DNA of 64,000 nt from Cellulomonas sp. P24 (GTDB taxonomy: Bacteria; Actinomycetota; Actinomycetes; Actinomycetales; Cellulomonadaceae), in contig NZ_JAJDFX010000002.1 of NCBI RefSeq assembly GCF_024704385.1, positions 3,348,001 to 3,412,000 of the forward strand. The letters are read 5' to 3'. Every line of letters begins with the position of its first letter. Position 1 is the first letter of the stretch. The notes beneath the pieces are model-generated. The model was given only the letters and a program-made list of their open reading frames with translations, was not told where the DNA came from and did not search any database. The position numbers and the translations under genes were made by a program. This document shows positions 27,097 to 37,001 of the stretch, in pieces.

Positions 27097-27749
27097 TGCA
27101 CCTGACGCAGTTCGAGATCAACCCGGCGCGACGCGGCGCCCAGAAGCTCCTCGGCTCGCCCCAAGCGATGCACGCCGCCGTCCTCGCCGGGTTCCCGGGT
27201 GACGACGTGGGTCGCGGGCGAATCCTGTGGCGCGTTGACTCCGGTCCTCGACACACCTACCTGTACGTGTCGAGCGTGCGCCGACCGGACCTGACCCACC
27301 TGGTCGAGCAAGCCGGTTGGCCCACGACCGCGACATGGTCCACCGGCGATCTGAGCGGTCTCCTGGATAGTCTGGCCGTGGGCCAGGAGTGGGGCTTCAG
27401 ACTCACCGCCAACCCGACGCGATCCACCCGCGTCGGCGACCGCGAGCGTTCCCAGCGTGTCGGGTGCGTGACGGCCGAGCACCAGCTGGACTGGTTCCTC
27501 ACACGGGTCGCGCGGTGGGGCATCAGGATCCCGACCAGCGGCGGTTCCCCTTCTGTGATGGTGAACCGGCGTGACGTGCGCTCATTCCGTCGGCAGGACG
27601 ACCGCGTCACCCTCGCCATGGCCACGTTCGACGGTCGTCTCGAGGTCGTCGACCCTGACCTGCTCCGCGCGGCAATGGTCGACGGAATCGGCCCGGCCAA
27701 GGCGTACGGATGTGGACTCCTGACCTTGGCGCCCCTGGGCCGGGCCTGA
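27096..27749 (+). CDS. casE: crRNA endonuclease Cas6e/CasE
   Basis: The 217-residue RAMP protein processes pre-crRNA at the repeat hairpin. It starts MHLTQFEINPARRGAQKLL with a conserved histidine at 26 (AMHAAVLAGFP), and ends in the glycine-rich loop GIGPAKAYGCGLLTLAP typical of Cas6e. It is coupled to casD and cas1 by TGATG overlaps. Its substrate should be the CCCCGC/GCGGGG hairpin of the array downstream. Confidence 0.95.
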   Translation: MHLTQFEINPARRGAQKLLGSPQAMHAAVLAGFPGDDVGRGRILWRVDSGPRHTYLYVSSVRRPDLTHLVEQAGWPTTATWSTGDLSGLLDSLAVGQEWGFRLTANPTRSTRVGDRERSQRVGCVTAEHQLDWFLTRVARWGIRIPTSGGSPSVMVNRRDVRSFRRQDDRVTLAMATFDGRLEVVDPDLLRAAMVDGIGPAKAYGCGLLTLAPLGRA

Positions 27750-28694
27750 TGCCTGGCGGCGGGCCGCGTCCGGCGAGGGTCTCTGAGCTCCTGCGGGCCC
27801 AGGACCGCCTGACGTTCATCTACGTCGAGCATGCGGTCATCCACCGTGATGCGAACGCCATCACGAGCACGGACGCCAGAGGGACGGTTCACATACCGGC
27901 GGCGACGCTCGGAGCGCTCATCCTCGGGCCCGGCACGACCGTGAGTCATCAGGCGATGACGTTGCTCGCGGACAGCGGATCCACCGCTGTGTGGGTGGGG
28001 GGAGAGAGGCATCCGCTACTACGCCCACGGGCGCCCGCTCGCGCGCTCGACGCGGCTCCTGGACGAGCAAGCGCGCCTGGTCAGCAACCGGACCTCGCGG
28101 CTGGCCGTCGCTCGTCAGATGTACGCGATGCGATTCGCCGGTGAGGACACGTCGAGGTTGACGATGCAACAGCTCCGCGGGCGGGAGGGCGCTCGGGTCC
28201 GTGCCGCGTACCGCGCCGAGAGCGAACGCACCGGTGTTCGCTGGCGGTCACGCGACTACCGTCCTGACGACTTCGAGGCATCCGACCCCGTCAATCAGGC
28301 GCTCTCTGCGGCCAACACTGCGCTCTACGGTGCCGTCCACGCGGTTGTCGTCGCCCTCGGCTGCGCCCCCGGTCTCGGGTTCGTCCATACGGGCCATGAC
28401 CGCCCATTCGTCTACGACATCGCTGACCTCTACAAGGCCGACACGTCGATCCCGGCCGCGTTCGAGATGGCGAGCCACGACCTCGGAGACATCGGCGCAA
28501 CCACCCGCAGGCACATGAGGGACCGGATGAATGCCGAGCACATCCTCGAGCGCGCGGTGAGGGATATCCACACCCTGCTCCTCGGCGAGGTCGACGGCAA
28601 CGACGCGTGGGGCGACGTCGAGGTGATCTCGCTGTGGGACGACAAGGCGCGGGCCGTTGCCGGTGGGACCAACTACGACGATCTCGACTGGTGA
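27749..28694 (+). pseudogene. cas1: CRISPR integrase Cas1, frameshifted in this sequence
   Basis: Two frames together encode a full type I-E Cas1 of about 314 residues. The first (ATG 27749, TGATG-coupled to casE) covers LTFIYVEHAVIHRDANAI to STAVWVGGE. The second continues with ARQMYAMRFAGED, FVHTGHDRPFVYDIADLYK and the C-terminal catalytic region to 28694. Dropping one G from the G6 run at 27997-28002 gives an uninterrupted WVGERGIRYYAHGRPLARS. Cas1 with Cas2 inserts new spacers. If the indel is real, adaptation is lost while interference stays intact; a homopolymer error is more likely because all catalytic blocks are well kept and three other genes show the same kind of break. Confidence 0.9.
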
Positions 28695-28698
28695 TCCT

Positions 28699-29100
28699 GT
28701 GGTCGTCATCGTTCTGACAGCGTGCCCGACAGGTCTCCGCGGATACCTCACCCGGTGGTTCATCGAGGTCTCTCCCGGGGTGTTCGTCGGTCGGGTGCCG
28801 TCCCGGGTCCGCGACAAGGCCTGGGACCGCGTCGTCGAGATGATCGGGCACGGCCGCGCGCTCCTCGTCCATTCCGCGCCCGGGGAACAGGGGCTTGCGT
28901 TCCGCACCCACGGTCATGACTGGAAGCCGGTCGACTTCGACGGAATTCAGCTCATGATGCGAAGGAACCCGGGCGGAGCAGCGGTGGCCGGCGCCGGATC
29001 CGTGGCGCCGGAAGACGCGGGCAGCAGTTCGAACGCTCCACCCGGGTGGAGCTCTGCGGCACGCCGACGGAGATTCGGAAGGTCGAGCCCGCGCTCGTGA
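28699..29100 (+). CDS. cas2: Cas2, type I-E, with C-terminal extension
   Basis: The first 90 of 133 residues match Cas2e: VVVIVLTACPTGLRGYLTRW, GVFVGRVPSRVRDKAWD and FRTHGHDWKPVDFDGIQL. Cas2 bridges two Cas1 dimers in the spacer integrase. It begins at a GTG five bases after the cas1 stop. The remaining 43 residues are Gly/Ala/Ser/Arg-rich without recognisable fold and carry the frame to within 60 bases of the first repeat. The core usually ends near here at about 90-100 residues, so the tail may be a readthrough of leader sequence by chance or a real extension. Confidence 0.9.
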   Translation: MVVIVLTACPTGLRGYLTRWFIEVSPGVFVGRVPSRVRDKAWDRVVEMIGHGRALLVHSAPGEQGLAFRTHGHDWKPVDFDGIQLMMRRNPGGAAVAGAGSVAPEDAGSSSNAPPGWSSAARRRRFGRSSPRS

Positions 29101-29160
29101 GTCGGGCAGCAAGTGAACAGCCAGCTGGGCATCGGCGTGTATCGTCGCAGGTCAGGAAGA
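29101..29160 (+). promoter_or_regulatory. CRISPR leader, promoter-proximal end
   Basis: The 60 bases between the cas2 stop and the first repeat contain GTGTATCGT, a -10-like TATCGT at about 29140-29145. The leader is at the cas2 side, consistent with repeat orientation and with decayed repeats at the other end. Leader functions may also extend upstream into the cas2 tail. Confidence 0.6.
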
Positions 29161-32100
29161 GCCGTCCCCGCGCGAGCGGGGGTGATCCCAGGTCGAGGAT
29201 CCGTGGCCCGCTCATGACTGCGCCGTCCCCGCGCGAGCGGGGGTGATCCCCGGTGACCACGCGCGCCGGCAGGGACGCGTAGGCCGTCCCCGCGCGAGCG
29301 GGGGTGATCCCTGGCTCTGAGCCGTCGTGAAGTCGGAGATCGAGCCGTCCCCGCGCGAGCGGGGGTGATCCCGGGAGCGCGGACAGACCGTCAGCCAGGT
29401 CACGGCCGTCCCCGCGCGAGCGGGGGTGATCCCGCAGGTCGGTGGTCATGCGGCGCTCCTGGGGTGCCGTCCCCGCGCGAGCGGGGGTGATCCGGGCTCA
29501 GACGAGCCCGCGCACGCGAACCTCGAGCCGTCCCCGCGCGAGCGGGGGTGATCCCATGCCCGCGATGTCCCGGGCGAGCCGGTCGAAGCCGTCCCCGCGC
29601 GAGCGGGGGTGATCCACTGTCTGAAGGTTGATCCCGAGCTTCTTTGCATGCCGTCCCCGCGCGAGCGGGGGTGATCCCGTGCCCCCGGTCGGGCTGCCGG
29701 TGACGGCGATGCCGTCCCCGCGCGAGCGGGGGTGATCCGAAGCCGCCCTCCCCGACCTCGGTCCTCCCGCAGCCGTCCCCGCGCGAGCGGGGGTGATCCC
29801 CGGACACTCCATGTCCCCGCTGGGAGGTAGATGCCGTCCCCGCGCGAGCGGGGGTGATCCTGCACGCGCTCCGACCACGACTGCGAGTCACCGGCCGTCC
29901 CCGCGCGAGCGGGGGTGATCCCTCGGTCGCCGACTCCACCTCGCGCATCTGGGGGCCGTCCCCGCGCGAGCGGGGGTGATCCTGGCGGCAAGAGCGTCCT
30001 CCGGCGAGACGTTGTGCCGTCCCCGCGCGAGCGGGGGTGATCCCGAGCCGTCGGCGTCCTGGACGGCCTGGCGCCAGCCGTCCCCGCGCGAGCGGGGGTG
30101 ATCCGATCCTGGACTGGATGAACGCGAACCAGCCCGCGCCGTCCCCGCGCGAGCGGGGGTGATCCTCTGCCCGACCTGTCCAGCCTGGCCGACAAGTCGG
30201 CCGTCCCCGCGCGAGCGGGGGTGATCCCACGATCAACTACCGCAACAGCGGTGTGGAGGCGCCGTCCCCGCGCGAGCGGGGGTGATCCCGTCACCCCGGG
30301 CGACGATGCCGGTGTATGCCAGCCGTCCCCGCGCGAGCGGGGGTGATCCGGAGCAGTCGGCGGACCGTGGACGTCGAGTGCGGCCGTCCCCGCGCGAGCG
30401 GGGGTGATCCCTACAACGGCGACGTCCGCGCCGAGCTGCTCGCGCCGTCCCCGCGCGAGCGGGGGTGATCCCCCGAACGGTGTGGCGACCATGTCCGACG
30501 GGGCGCCGTCCCCGCGCGAGCGGGGGTGATCCCCGGGCGGGGCCGCTCACCCCGAGCCCGTCGACGCCGTCCCCGCGCGAGCGGGGTGATCCCCGGTGCA
30601 GGCGCACCAGGTCGAAGGAGCTGCAGCCGTCCCCGCGCGAGCGGGGGTGATCCCACCTCGTTGTCGGTGGTCCCCCAGATGACGCAGCCGTCCCCGCGCG
30701 AGCGGGGTGATCCCTGGGCGGCGGTGACCCCGCCGGGGCGCGCAGCGCCGTCCCCGCGCGAGCGGGGGTGATCCGGGCACGCGTCCGGGCACCAAGTGTC
30801 GCGGATCGCCGTCCCCGCGCGAGCGGGGGTGATCCCTGGTCCTGCTGTCCGTCATCATGGTCGGCCAGGCCGTCCCCGCGCGAGCGGGGGTGATCCGATG
30901 GCGCTGACGGTGGGGGGAGGTCGACAGGTTGCCGTCCCCGCGCGAGCGGGGGTGATCCCTCCTTGCCGTGCACGAGTCCGGCCACGTCGCTGCCGTCCCC
31001 GCGCGAGCGGGGGTGATCCCGAGACGACGGTCCTCCTGGATGCGGTTGCGTGGCCGTCCCCGCGCGAGCGGGGGTGATCCCGGGCGCGAGATCCCGCGCT
31101 GCTCGTACGCGTCGCCGTCCCCGCGCGAGCGGGGGTGATCCGTTCACTCGTGGGACCGGGTGCTCACGCAAGTGGCCGTCCCCGCGCGAGCGGGGGTGAT
31201 CCGGACGTGACCTACGAGGTGTTCCGTGAGGGCGTGCCGTCCCCGCGCGAGCGGGGGTGATCCCGCCGTGCGCAACGCGCGCCTGAGGGCCCTGTCGCCG
31301 TCCCCGCGCGAGCGGGGGTGATCCGGTCGAGTCGACGACCTTGAGGTGCGCAGTGTTGCCGTCCCCGCGCGAGCGGGGGTGATCCGGCGCACGATGCGCC
31401 CACCTGGTGTGGCCGGGAGCCGTCCCCGCGCGAGCGGGGGTGATCCCTGCTCGTCGGTCATGTCACGGAGCAGCTGAACGCCGTCCCCGCGCGAGCGGGG
31501 GTGATCCCGGCACCGGAGCGGGGGCCGTGCAGGTCACGCTGCCTCCCCGCGCGAGCGGGGGTGATCCCGTCGTCATGCCCGCATCGTCAGCGTGGGGGTG
31601 GCCGTCCCCGCGCGAGCGGGGGTGATCCGAACGGTCGCCCACGGGACATCAGTCAGGAGCAGCCGTCCCCGCGCGAGCGGGGGCGATCCCGCCGCCCGGT
31701 AGGCTGCGGAGCTCGAGGATGCGCCGTCCCCGCGCGAGCGGGGGTGATCCCGGCCTGCGGGTAGCCACCACCTGCGAGGGCTGGCCGTCCCCGCGCGAGC
31801 GGGGGTGATCCACGGGCGCATCGTCGAGGCCGAGGGCAGCGGCGCGCCGTCCCCGCGCGAGCGGGGGTGATCCCACGTTCACGACCCGCAACCCGTGACC
31901 CGGGAGGCCGTCCCCGCGCGAGCGGGGGTGATCCGGCCCTCATGAAGGCCGTGCACGCCGAGATCATGCCGTCCCCGCGCGAGCGGGGGTGATCCCCACT
32001 TCGACGCGCGCACGAGCCCTCCCGGGAAGCCGTCCCCGCGCGAGCGGGGGTGATCCGACCACCGGGTCGACCTGGTGCGACGCGCAGCTGCCGTCCCCGC

Positions 32101-32910
32101 GCGAGCGGGGGTGATCCGATCGGGGCCCCCGCGACGAAGGATGGCCGCCAGCCGTCCCCGCGCGAGCGGGGGTGATCCCGACACCAGCGCGTCGACGAGG
32201 TCCCCGGGATGGCCGTCCCCGCGCGAGCGGGGGTGATCCCCGCGGCCGTGCGCTGTCCGCGCAGGACGCGCAGCCGTCCCCGCGCGAGCGGGGGTGATCC
32301 CTCGCGGAGATCAGCGATCTCCTTCGCAACGGCGCCGTCCCCGCGCGAGCGGGGGTGATCCCATCTTGAGCAGCACGGTGTGAGCCCTGTGCGCGGCCGT
32401 CCCCGCGCGAGCGGGGTGATCCCTGCTGCAACCCGGAGCCTTGGACCGAGTTGCCGCCGTCCCCGCGCGAGCGGGGGTGATCCCGCGATCTCGGGGCCGT
32501 TGATGACGGCCGTGAGGCCGTCCCCGCGCGAGCGGGGGTGATCCCGACGTGGTCGACAGTTCTCGTTCTGCCGGGTCGCCGTCCCCGCGCGAGCGGGGGT
32601 GATCCCATGCTCGGGTCCTTGAGGGCGGCGTCGAGCATGCCGTCCCCGCGCGAGCGGGGGTGATCCGCAGTCATGGAGCGCCTCGACCTGATGCGCAGCG
32701 CCATCCCCGCGCGAGCGGGGGTGATCCGGGATCATCGGCTCCTGACCCCAAGGGCGAGAAGCCGTCCCCGCGCGAGCGGGGGTGATCCCACGGTGGCCGC
32801 CGCCCTGGAGGCCGAGGCGCGGCCGTCCCCGCGCGAGCGGGGGTGATCCCATCGGTAACGCGATCAAGTACCTGTGGCGCGCGCCGTCCCCGCGCGAGCG
32901 GGGGTGATCC
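29161..32910 (+). CRISPR. Type I-E CRISPR array, 62 intact repeats
   Basis: A 28-base repeat recurs every 61 bases (33-base spacers, a few of 34). It starts GCCGTCCCC, holds the hairpin CCCCGC-GCGA-GCGGGG and ends GTGATCC, the type I-E pattern. I count 62 repeats, starting at 29161 and ending with the copy at 32883-32910. Repeats at 30566, 30687 and 32396 have four instead of five Gs before TGATCC. The one at about 31541 lacks a G in GCCGTCC, one at 31662 has GGCGATCC, and one at 32700 has GCCATCC. By eye no two spacers are the same. Open frames crossing the array are artefacts of the repeat. Confidence 0.98.
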
Positions 32911-32943
32911 GTCGGGCTAGCGGCCCAGCCGAGTGGGCGTGAG

Positions 32944-33032
32944 GCCGTTCCCGCGCCAGCAGATGATTCGCTCAAGGCAACGGCCAGCGACACCTCCGCG
33001 TCTCTAGTCCGCGCGCGAGCGGTGACAGCCCT
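32944..33032 (+). repeat. Two decayed CRISPR repeats at the leader-distal end
   Basis: Exactly 61 bases after the last intact repeat, 32944 onward reads GCCGTTCCCGCGCCAGCAG and then diverges. Another 61 bases on, around 33006-33030, AGTCCGCGCGCGAGCGG is a second, more worn copy. This is the expected decay of the oldest end of the array. Confidence 0.8.
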
Positions 33033-33071
33033 GGGCCATCGCCGCAGTGCCGCCAGGAACGACAACACCCC

Positions 33072-33089
33072 GACCCCCACCAGGGGGTC
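33072..33089 (-). terminator. Hairpin after tRNA-Arg
   Basis: GACCCCC and GGGGGTC form a perfect seven-base stem with an ACCA loop, 11 bases beyond the 3' end of the tRNA on its strand. It faces the CRISPR array and could end transcripts from both sides. Confidence 0.7.
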
Positions 33090-33100
33090 AGGGCGTGTGC

Positions 33101-33176
33101 TGGTGCCCGCGAAAGGATTCGAACCTTCGACCTTCTGCTCCGGAGGCAGACGCTCTATCCACTGAGCTACGCGGGC
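33101..33176 (-). tRNA. tRNA-Arg (anticodon CCG)
   Basis: The minus strand folds as a full tRNA of 76 bases with CCA encoded. The acceptor stem is GCCCGCG paired with CGCGGGC, the D arm holds AGCTCAGTGGATAGAGC, the anticodon loop is CTCCGGA (anticodon CCG, codon CGG), and the T arm has GGTTCGAATCC. It stands between the CRISPR array and the GntR gene. Confidence 0.97.
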
Positions 33177-33250
33177 GCATGCCATGGTCTGGCACGGCCG
33201 CTCACACTACCAGCAGGGACCCGGCTCGTTGCACTTGAGTCCGTCCCCGC

Positions 33251-33910
33251 TCACTCCGCGTGGTCGCCGAGCAGCTCGGACAGGTACGTCGTCACCTCGC
33301 GTGCCGCCGAGGCCGCGTCACCGTTCGCGATCGCGTCAACCAGTCCGTCGTGGCTGTCGTCGCCGTGCTCGGGTGCGGTGAAGTTGAACCGGATGTTCTC
33401 GGTGATCGCGTCGAGCAGGTTCTCGTACAGGGAGAGCAGCACCGGGTTGCGGGCGGTGATCGCGATGGTGCGGTGCAGGTCGAGGTCCGTCGAGACCATC
33501 CGGTCGAGGTCGCCCTCGTGGTAGGCGGCGGCGCGCTCGTCGCGGAGCCGTCGCAGCAGGGCGATGTCCTTGTCGGTGCGCCGGCGTGCGGCGAGCCGGG
33601 CCGCCTCGACCTCGAGGCTCCGGCGCACCTCGACGACGTCGCGCTGACGGGCGTCGGCGATCTCGCGGCCGAACGTCACGGCCAGCTCGGACGCCGAGAG
33701 CACGTAGGTGCCCGATCCCTGACGGCGCTCGAGGAGCCCGGCGTGCACCAGGGACTGGACGGCCTCGCGCACCGTGTTGCGGCCGACGCCCAGGAGCTCG
33801 GTGAGCGCGGGCTCGGCGGGGATGCGGGAGCCGACCGGCCACTCGCCGGAGCTGATCCGGGAGCGGAGGCGGTGCACAGCAGCATCGATGAGACCGGTTC
33901 GACGAGTCAT
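33251..33910 (-). CDS. GntR-family (FadR/FCD) transcriptional regulator
   Basis: The 219-residue protein has an N-terminal winged helix (AVHRLRSRISSGEWPVGSRI to GSGTYVL, about 11-71) and an FCD ligand-binding domain from about 90. In the latter DLDLHRTI and DSHDGLVDAI hold the usual metal-binding Asp and His residues. FCD regulators respond to small organic acids. It is divergent from the CynX-type transporter with 18 bases between starts, so it probably controls that gene and itself. Confidence 0.92.
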   Translation of the reverse strand: MTRRTGLIDAAVHRLRSRISSGEWPVGSRIPAEPALTELLGVGRNTVREAVQSLVHAGLLERRQGSGTYVLSASELAVTFGREIADARQRDVVEVRRSLEVEAARLAARRRTDKDIALLRRLRDERAAAYHEGDLDRMVSTDLDLHRTIAITARNPVLLSLYENLLDAITENIRFNFTAPEHGDDSHDGLVDAIANGDAASAAREVTTYLSELLGDHAE

Positions 33911-33916
33911 CCCAGG

Positions 33917-33928
33917 TATTCTCCGAAT
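33917..33928. promoter_or_regulatory. -10 of the CynX-type gene overlapped by a palindrome
   Basis: TATTCT (33917-33922) is followed by six bases and the GTG at 33929. The perfect palindrome ATTC-TCC-GAAT spans 33918-33928, covering this -10, and could be an operator for the divergent GntR protein. Confidence 0.5.
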
Positions 33929-35332
33929 GTGAGGCGTGCTGCGAAGTCAACACCGTCCGGGCGCCTCGCGTCACCATTTCCGGTGACGAGCGCCACGAGC
34001 GGTCACCGTGGCGCGCCGCTCTCGGGCCGGTACGTCGTCCTCATCGGCATCGTCCTCGTCGCGCTGAACCTGCGGATCGCGGTCGCGGCGGTGTCGCCGA
34101 TCCTCGACCTCGTCCGGTTGGACGTCGCGCTGGACGACGCGCAGGCGGGTCTTCTCGGGACGGTCCCGGTCATCATGTTCGCGCTGTTCGGCTCCCTGGC
34201 GCCGCTGCTCGCGCGGCGGTTCGCGATCGAGCCGGTGCTCGTCGTCGCGATGCTCGTCAGCGCCGGTGGCGAGATCGCCCGCTCGCAGGCGTCCGGGGCG
34301 GTGGAGTTCCTCGCCTGGTCCGCCGTCGCGCTCGCGGGGATGGGCATCGGGAACGTCCTGCTGCCGCCGCTCGTCAAGCGGTACTTCCCGGACCGGATCG
34401 GGCTGGTGACGGCCGTGTACTCGACGGCGCTCGCGGTGAGCACCATGGTGCCGCCGCTGCTCGCGGTCCCGGTCGCCCGGCAGATGGGATGGCGGGTGTC
34501 CCTCGGGGTCTGGGCCGTGGTCGGGGTCGCGGCGGCGCTCCCGTGGGTCGGCGTGATGGTGCAGTCGGCCGTCGCCCGGCGTCGGATGCGCGGGATCCTG
34601 GCGGCGGCGACCCAGCTTCGGCAGGGAGAGGCACCGACGCCCGCCAGGCCGGGACCCGCGCCGCTCGCCGGTGCACCCGTGGTCCCGACGGGCGCCGTCT
34701 GGCGCAGCCCGCTCGCGTGGGGCATGACGCTCATGTTCTCGATGAACTCGCTCAACGCGTACACGATGTTCGCCTGGCTTCCGCAGATCCTCGTCGACGC
34801 GGGCATCAGCGAGGCCGGGGCCGGCCGCTGGCTGGCCGTCTTCTCCCTGCTCGGTATCCCGACGTCTTTCGTCGTCCCGCTGCTCGCCACCCGGATGCGG
34901 AACCCGCTGGCGATCGTGATCGTGTTCGAGGCCTGCCTGGTGGCCGGCTACCTCGGGCTGATGCTGTCACCCGCCTCCGGGACCGCTGCGTGGACGCTCC
35001 TCGCCGGGCTCGGTCTCGGCACGTTCCCGCTCGCTCTCGCACTCATGAACCTGCGCACGCGGTCCGCGGCGGGCGCCGTGCAGCTCTCGGGCTTCAGCCA
35101 GGGGGTCGGTTACGCGATCGCGGGCGTCGGCCCCGTCCTCGTCGGCGTCCTGCACGCGGCCACCGGCGGGTGGACGGCGCCGTTCGTGTTGCTGTTCGTC
35201 TCGCTGGCCGTGCTGCTCGGCGGTGCGGTCGTGGCCTGCCGCCCGGTGATGCTCGAGGACACCTGGGAGCCCCGGACGGCCGCGTCGGACCCTGCCGTGG
35301 CGTCGGTAGGATCGACCGGTGACCCCCGCTGA
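33929..35332 (+). CDS. MFS transporter, CynX/NimT-like
   Basis: The 467-residue protein has 12 predicted helices in two halves, with a long cytoplasmic loop at about 200-250. [18 protein letters not shown] near the start and [19 protein letters not shown] in the middle fit the CynX/NimT (cyanate/nitroimidazole) branch of MFS. The substrate cannot be named from sequence. The GTG start sits six bases behind TATTCT. The gene's last 14 bases overlap the argS start, and the argS promoter lies within it. Confidence 0.85.
   Translation: MRRAAKSTPSGRLASPFPVTSATSGHRGAPLSGRYVVLIGIVLVALNLRIAVAAVSPILDLVRLDVALDDAQAGLLGTVPVIMFALFGSLAPLLARRFAIEPVLVVAMLVSAGGEIARSQASGAVEFLAWSAVALAGMGIGNVLLPPLVKRYFPDRIGLVTAVYSTALAVSTMVPPLLAVPVARQMGWRVSLGVWAVVGVAAALPWVGVMVQSAVARRRMRGILAAATQLRQGEAPTPARPGPAPLAGAPVVPTGAVWRSPLAWGMTLMFSMNSLNAYTMFAWLPQILVDAGISEAGAGRWLAVFSLLGIPTSFVVPLLATRMRNPLAIVIVFEACLVAGYLGLMLSPASGTAAWTLLAGLGLGTFPLALALMNLRTRSAAGAVQLSGFSQGVGYAIAGVGPVLVGVLHAATGGWTAPFVLLFVSLAVLLGGAVVACRPVMLEDTWEPRTAASDPAVASVGSTGDPR
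35307..35312 (+). promoter_or_regulatory. -10 element (TAGGAT) of argS
   Basis: TAGGAT is followed by six bases and the argS GTG at 35319. It lies inside the last codons of the upstream transporter, so argS and the genes after it can be transcribed on their own. Confidence 0.65.
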
Positions 35333-37001
35333 GCTCTCCCTGGCCCTCCGCGCTGCGCTCGTGCGCGCCGTCGACGACGGAGCGGTCGACCTCGACCTCA
35401 CCGCCCTGCCCGCCGAGCTGCACGTCGAGCGACCGCGCCAGCGCGAGCACGGCGACTGGGCGACGAACATCGCGATGCAGCTCGCGAAGAAGGCCGGCGT
35501 CGCGCCGCGCCTGATCGCCGAGGCCGTCGCGGTGCGCCTGCGCGAGACCCCCGGAGTGGCGTCGGTCGACGTCGCCGGGCCGGGCTTCCTCAACATCACC
35601 CTCGACACCGCGGCTGCGGGCGAGCTCGTCCGGTCGATCGTCGAGGCCGGTCCCGCCTACGGCCGCACGCAGGAGCTCGCCGGCGAGCGGGTGAACCTGG
35701 AGTTCGTCTCGGCGAACCCGACCGGGCCGATCCACATCGGTGGTGTGCGGTGGGCCGCTGTCGGCGACTCGCTCGCACGCGTGCTCCAGGCCGCCGGTGC
35801 CGAGGTCACACGGGAGTACTACTTCAACGACCACGGTGCGCAGATCGACCGGTTCGCCCGGTCGCTGCTCGCCCGGGCGCGCGGCGAGGAGGCACCCGAG
35901 GACGGCTACGGCGGCGCCTACATCGAGGAGATCGCCGGGGCGGTCGTCGCGGGAGAGCTGGCCGAGGGGCGTCCCGACCCCCGCACCCTGCCGGAGGCCG
36001 AGGCGCAGGAGGCCTTCCGCGCGGGCGGCGTCGACCGCATGTTCTCCGAGATCAAGGCATCTCTGCACGAGTTCGGCGTGGACTTCGACGTGTACTTCCA
36101 CGAGGACGCGCTGCACGAGTCCGGAGCGGTCGAGCGCGCCGTCACCCGGTTGCGCGACCTCGGTCACATCTTCGAGGCCGACGGTGCGACGTGGTTGCGG
36201 ACGACCGACTTCGGTGACGACAAGGACCGCGTCATCATCAAGTCCGACGGCGAGGCGGCCTACATCGCCGGTGACCTCGCCTACTACCTGGACAAGCGTG
36301 AGCGCGGGTTCGACCGCGTGATCATCATGCTCGGCGCGGACCACCACGGGTACATCGGCCGGATGATGGCGATGTGCGCGGCCTTCGGGGACGTTCCCGG
36401 GGTCAACCTCGAGATCCTCATCGGCCAGCTCGTCAACCTGCTCAAGGACGGCAAGCCGCTGCGGATGTCCAAGCGGGCCGGCACCGTCGTCACGCTCGAG
36501 GACCTCGTCGAGCTCGTCGGCGTGGACGCGGCGCGCTACTCGCTCGCCCGCTCGTCCGCGGACTCGAGCCTCGACATCGACCTCGACCTGCTGACCCGCG
36601 CGACCAACGAGAACCCGGTGTTCTACGTCCAGTACGCGCACGCCCGGACGGCCAACGTCGCACGCAACGCCGCCGACGCCGGGGTGCGCCGCGAGGACGG
36701 GTTCGACCCGTCGCTGCTCGACCATGAGAGCGAGGCCGTCCTCCTCGGTGCGCTGAGCGACTACCCGCGGGTGATCGCCCAGGCCGCGCGGCTGCGTGAG
36801 CCGCACCGCGTCGCCCGGTACCTCGAGACCCTCGCCGGCTCGTACCACAAGTGGTATGACCAGAAGCGCCGCGTGCTGCCGGTCGGCGACGAGGTCGTGA
36901 CCGACGCGCACCGCACCCGGTTGTGGCTGAACGACGCGACGCGCCAGGTCCTGGCGAACGGTCTGGGGCTGCTGGGCGTCGGCGCACCGGACCGGATGTG
37001 A
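35319..37001 (+). CDS. argS: Arginyl-tRNA synthetase
   Basis: This 560-residue class I enzyme has the HIGH-type motif as [17 protein letters not shown], the KMSKS-type motif as [13 protein letters not shown], an N-terminal additional domain ([16 protein letters not shown]) and a C-terminal anticodon-binding DALR domain. It charges tRNA-Arg. The GTG start is set by the promoter spacing. Its stop overlaps lysA (GTGA), a linkage of argS with lysA seen in many actinobacteria. Confidence 0.97.
   Translation: MTPAELSLALRAALVRAVDDGAVDLDLTALPAELHVERPRQREHGDWATNIAMQLAKKAGVAPRLIAEAVAVRLRETPGVASVDVAGPGFLNITLDTAAAGELVRSIVEAGPAYGRTQELAGERVNLEFVSANPTGPIHIGGVRWAAVGDSLARVLQAAGAEVTREYYFNDHGAQIDRFARSLLARARGEEAPEDGYGGAYIEEIAGAVVAGELAEGRPDPRTLPEAEAQEAFRAGGVDRMFSEIKASLHEFGVDFDVYFHEDALHESGAVERAVTRLRDLGHIFEADGATWLRTTDFGDDKDRVIIKSDGEAAYIAGDLAYYLDKRERGFDRVIIMLGADHHGYIGRMMAMCAAFGDVPGVNLEILIGQLVNLLKDGKPLRMSKRAGTVVTLEDLVELVGVDAARYSLARSSADSSLDIDLDLLTRATNENPVFYVQYAHARTANVARNAADAGVRREDGFDPSLLDHESEAVLLGALSDYPRVIAQAARLREPHRVARYLETLAGSYHKWYDQKRRVLPVGDEVVTDAHRTRLWLNDATRQVLANGLGLLGVGAPDRM

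Noticed and set aside
29161-32910. Long open frames in both directions through the array with DHPRSRGDG-type repeats
   Set aside because: They arise from translating the 61-base repeat-spacer period in three frames and have no start, motif or support outside the array.
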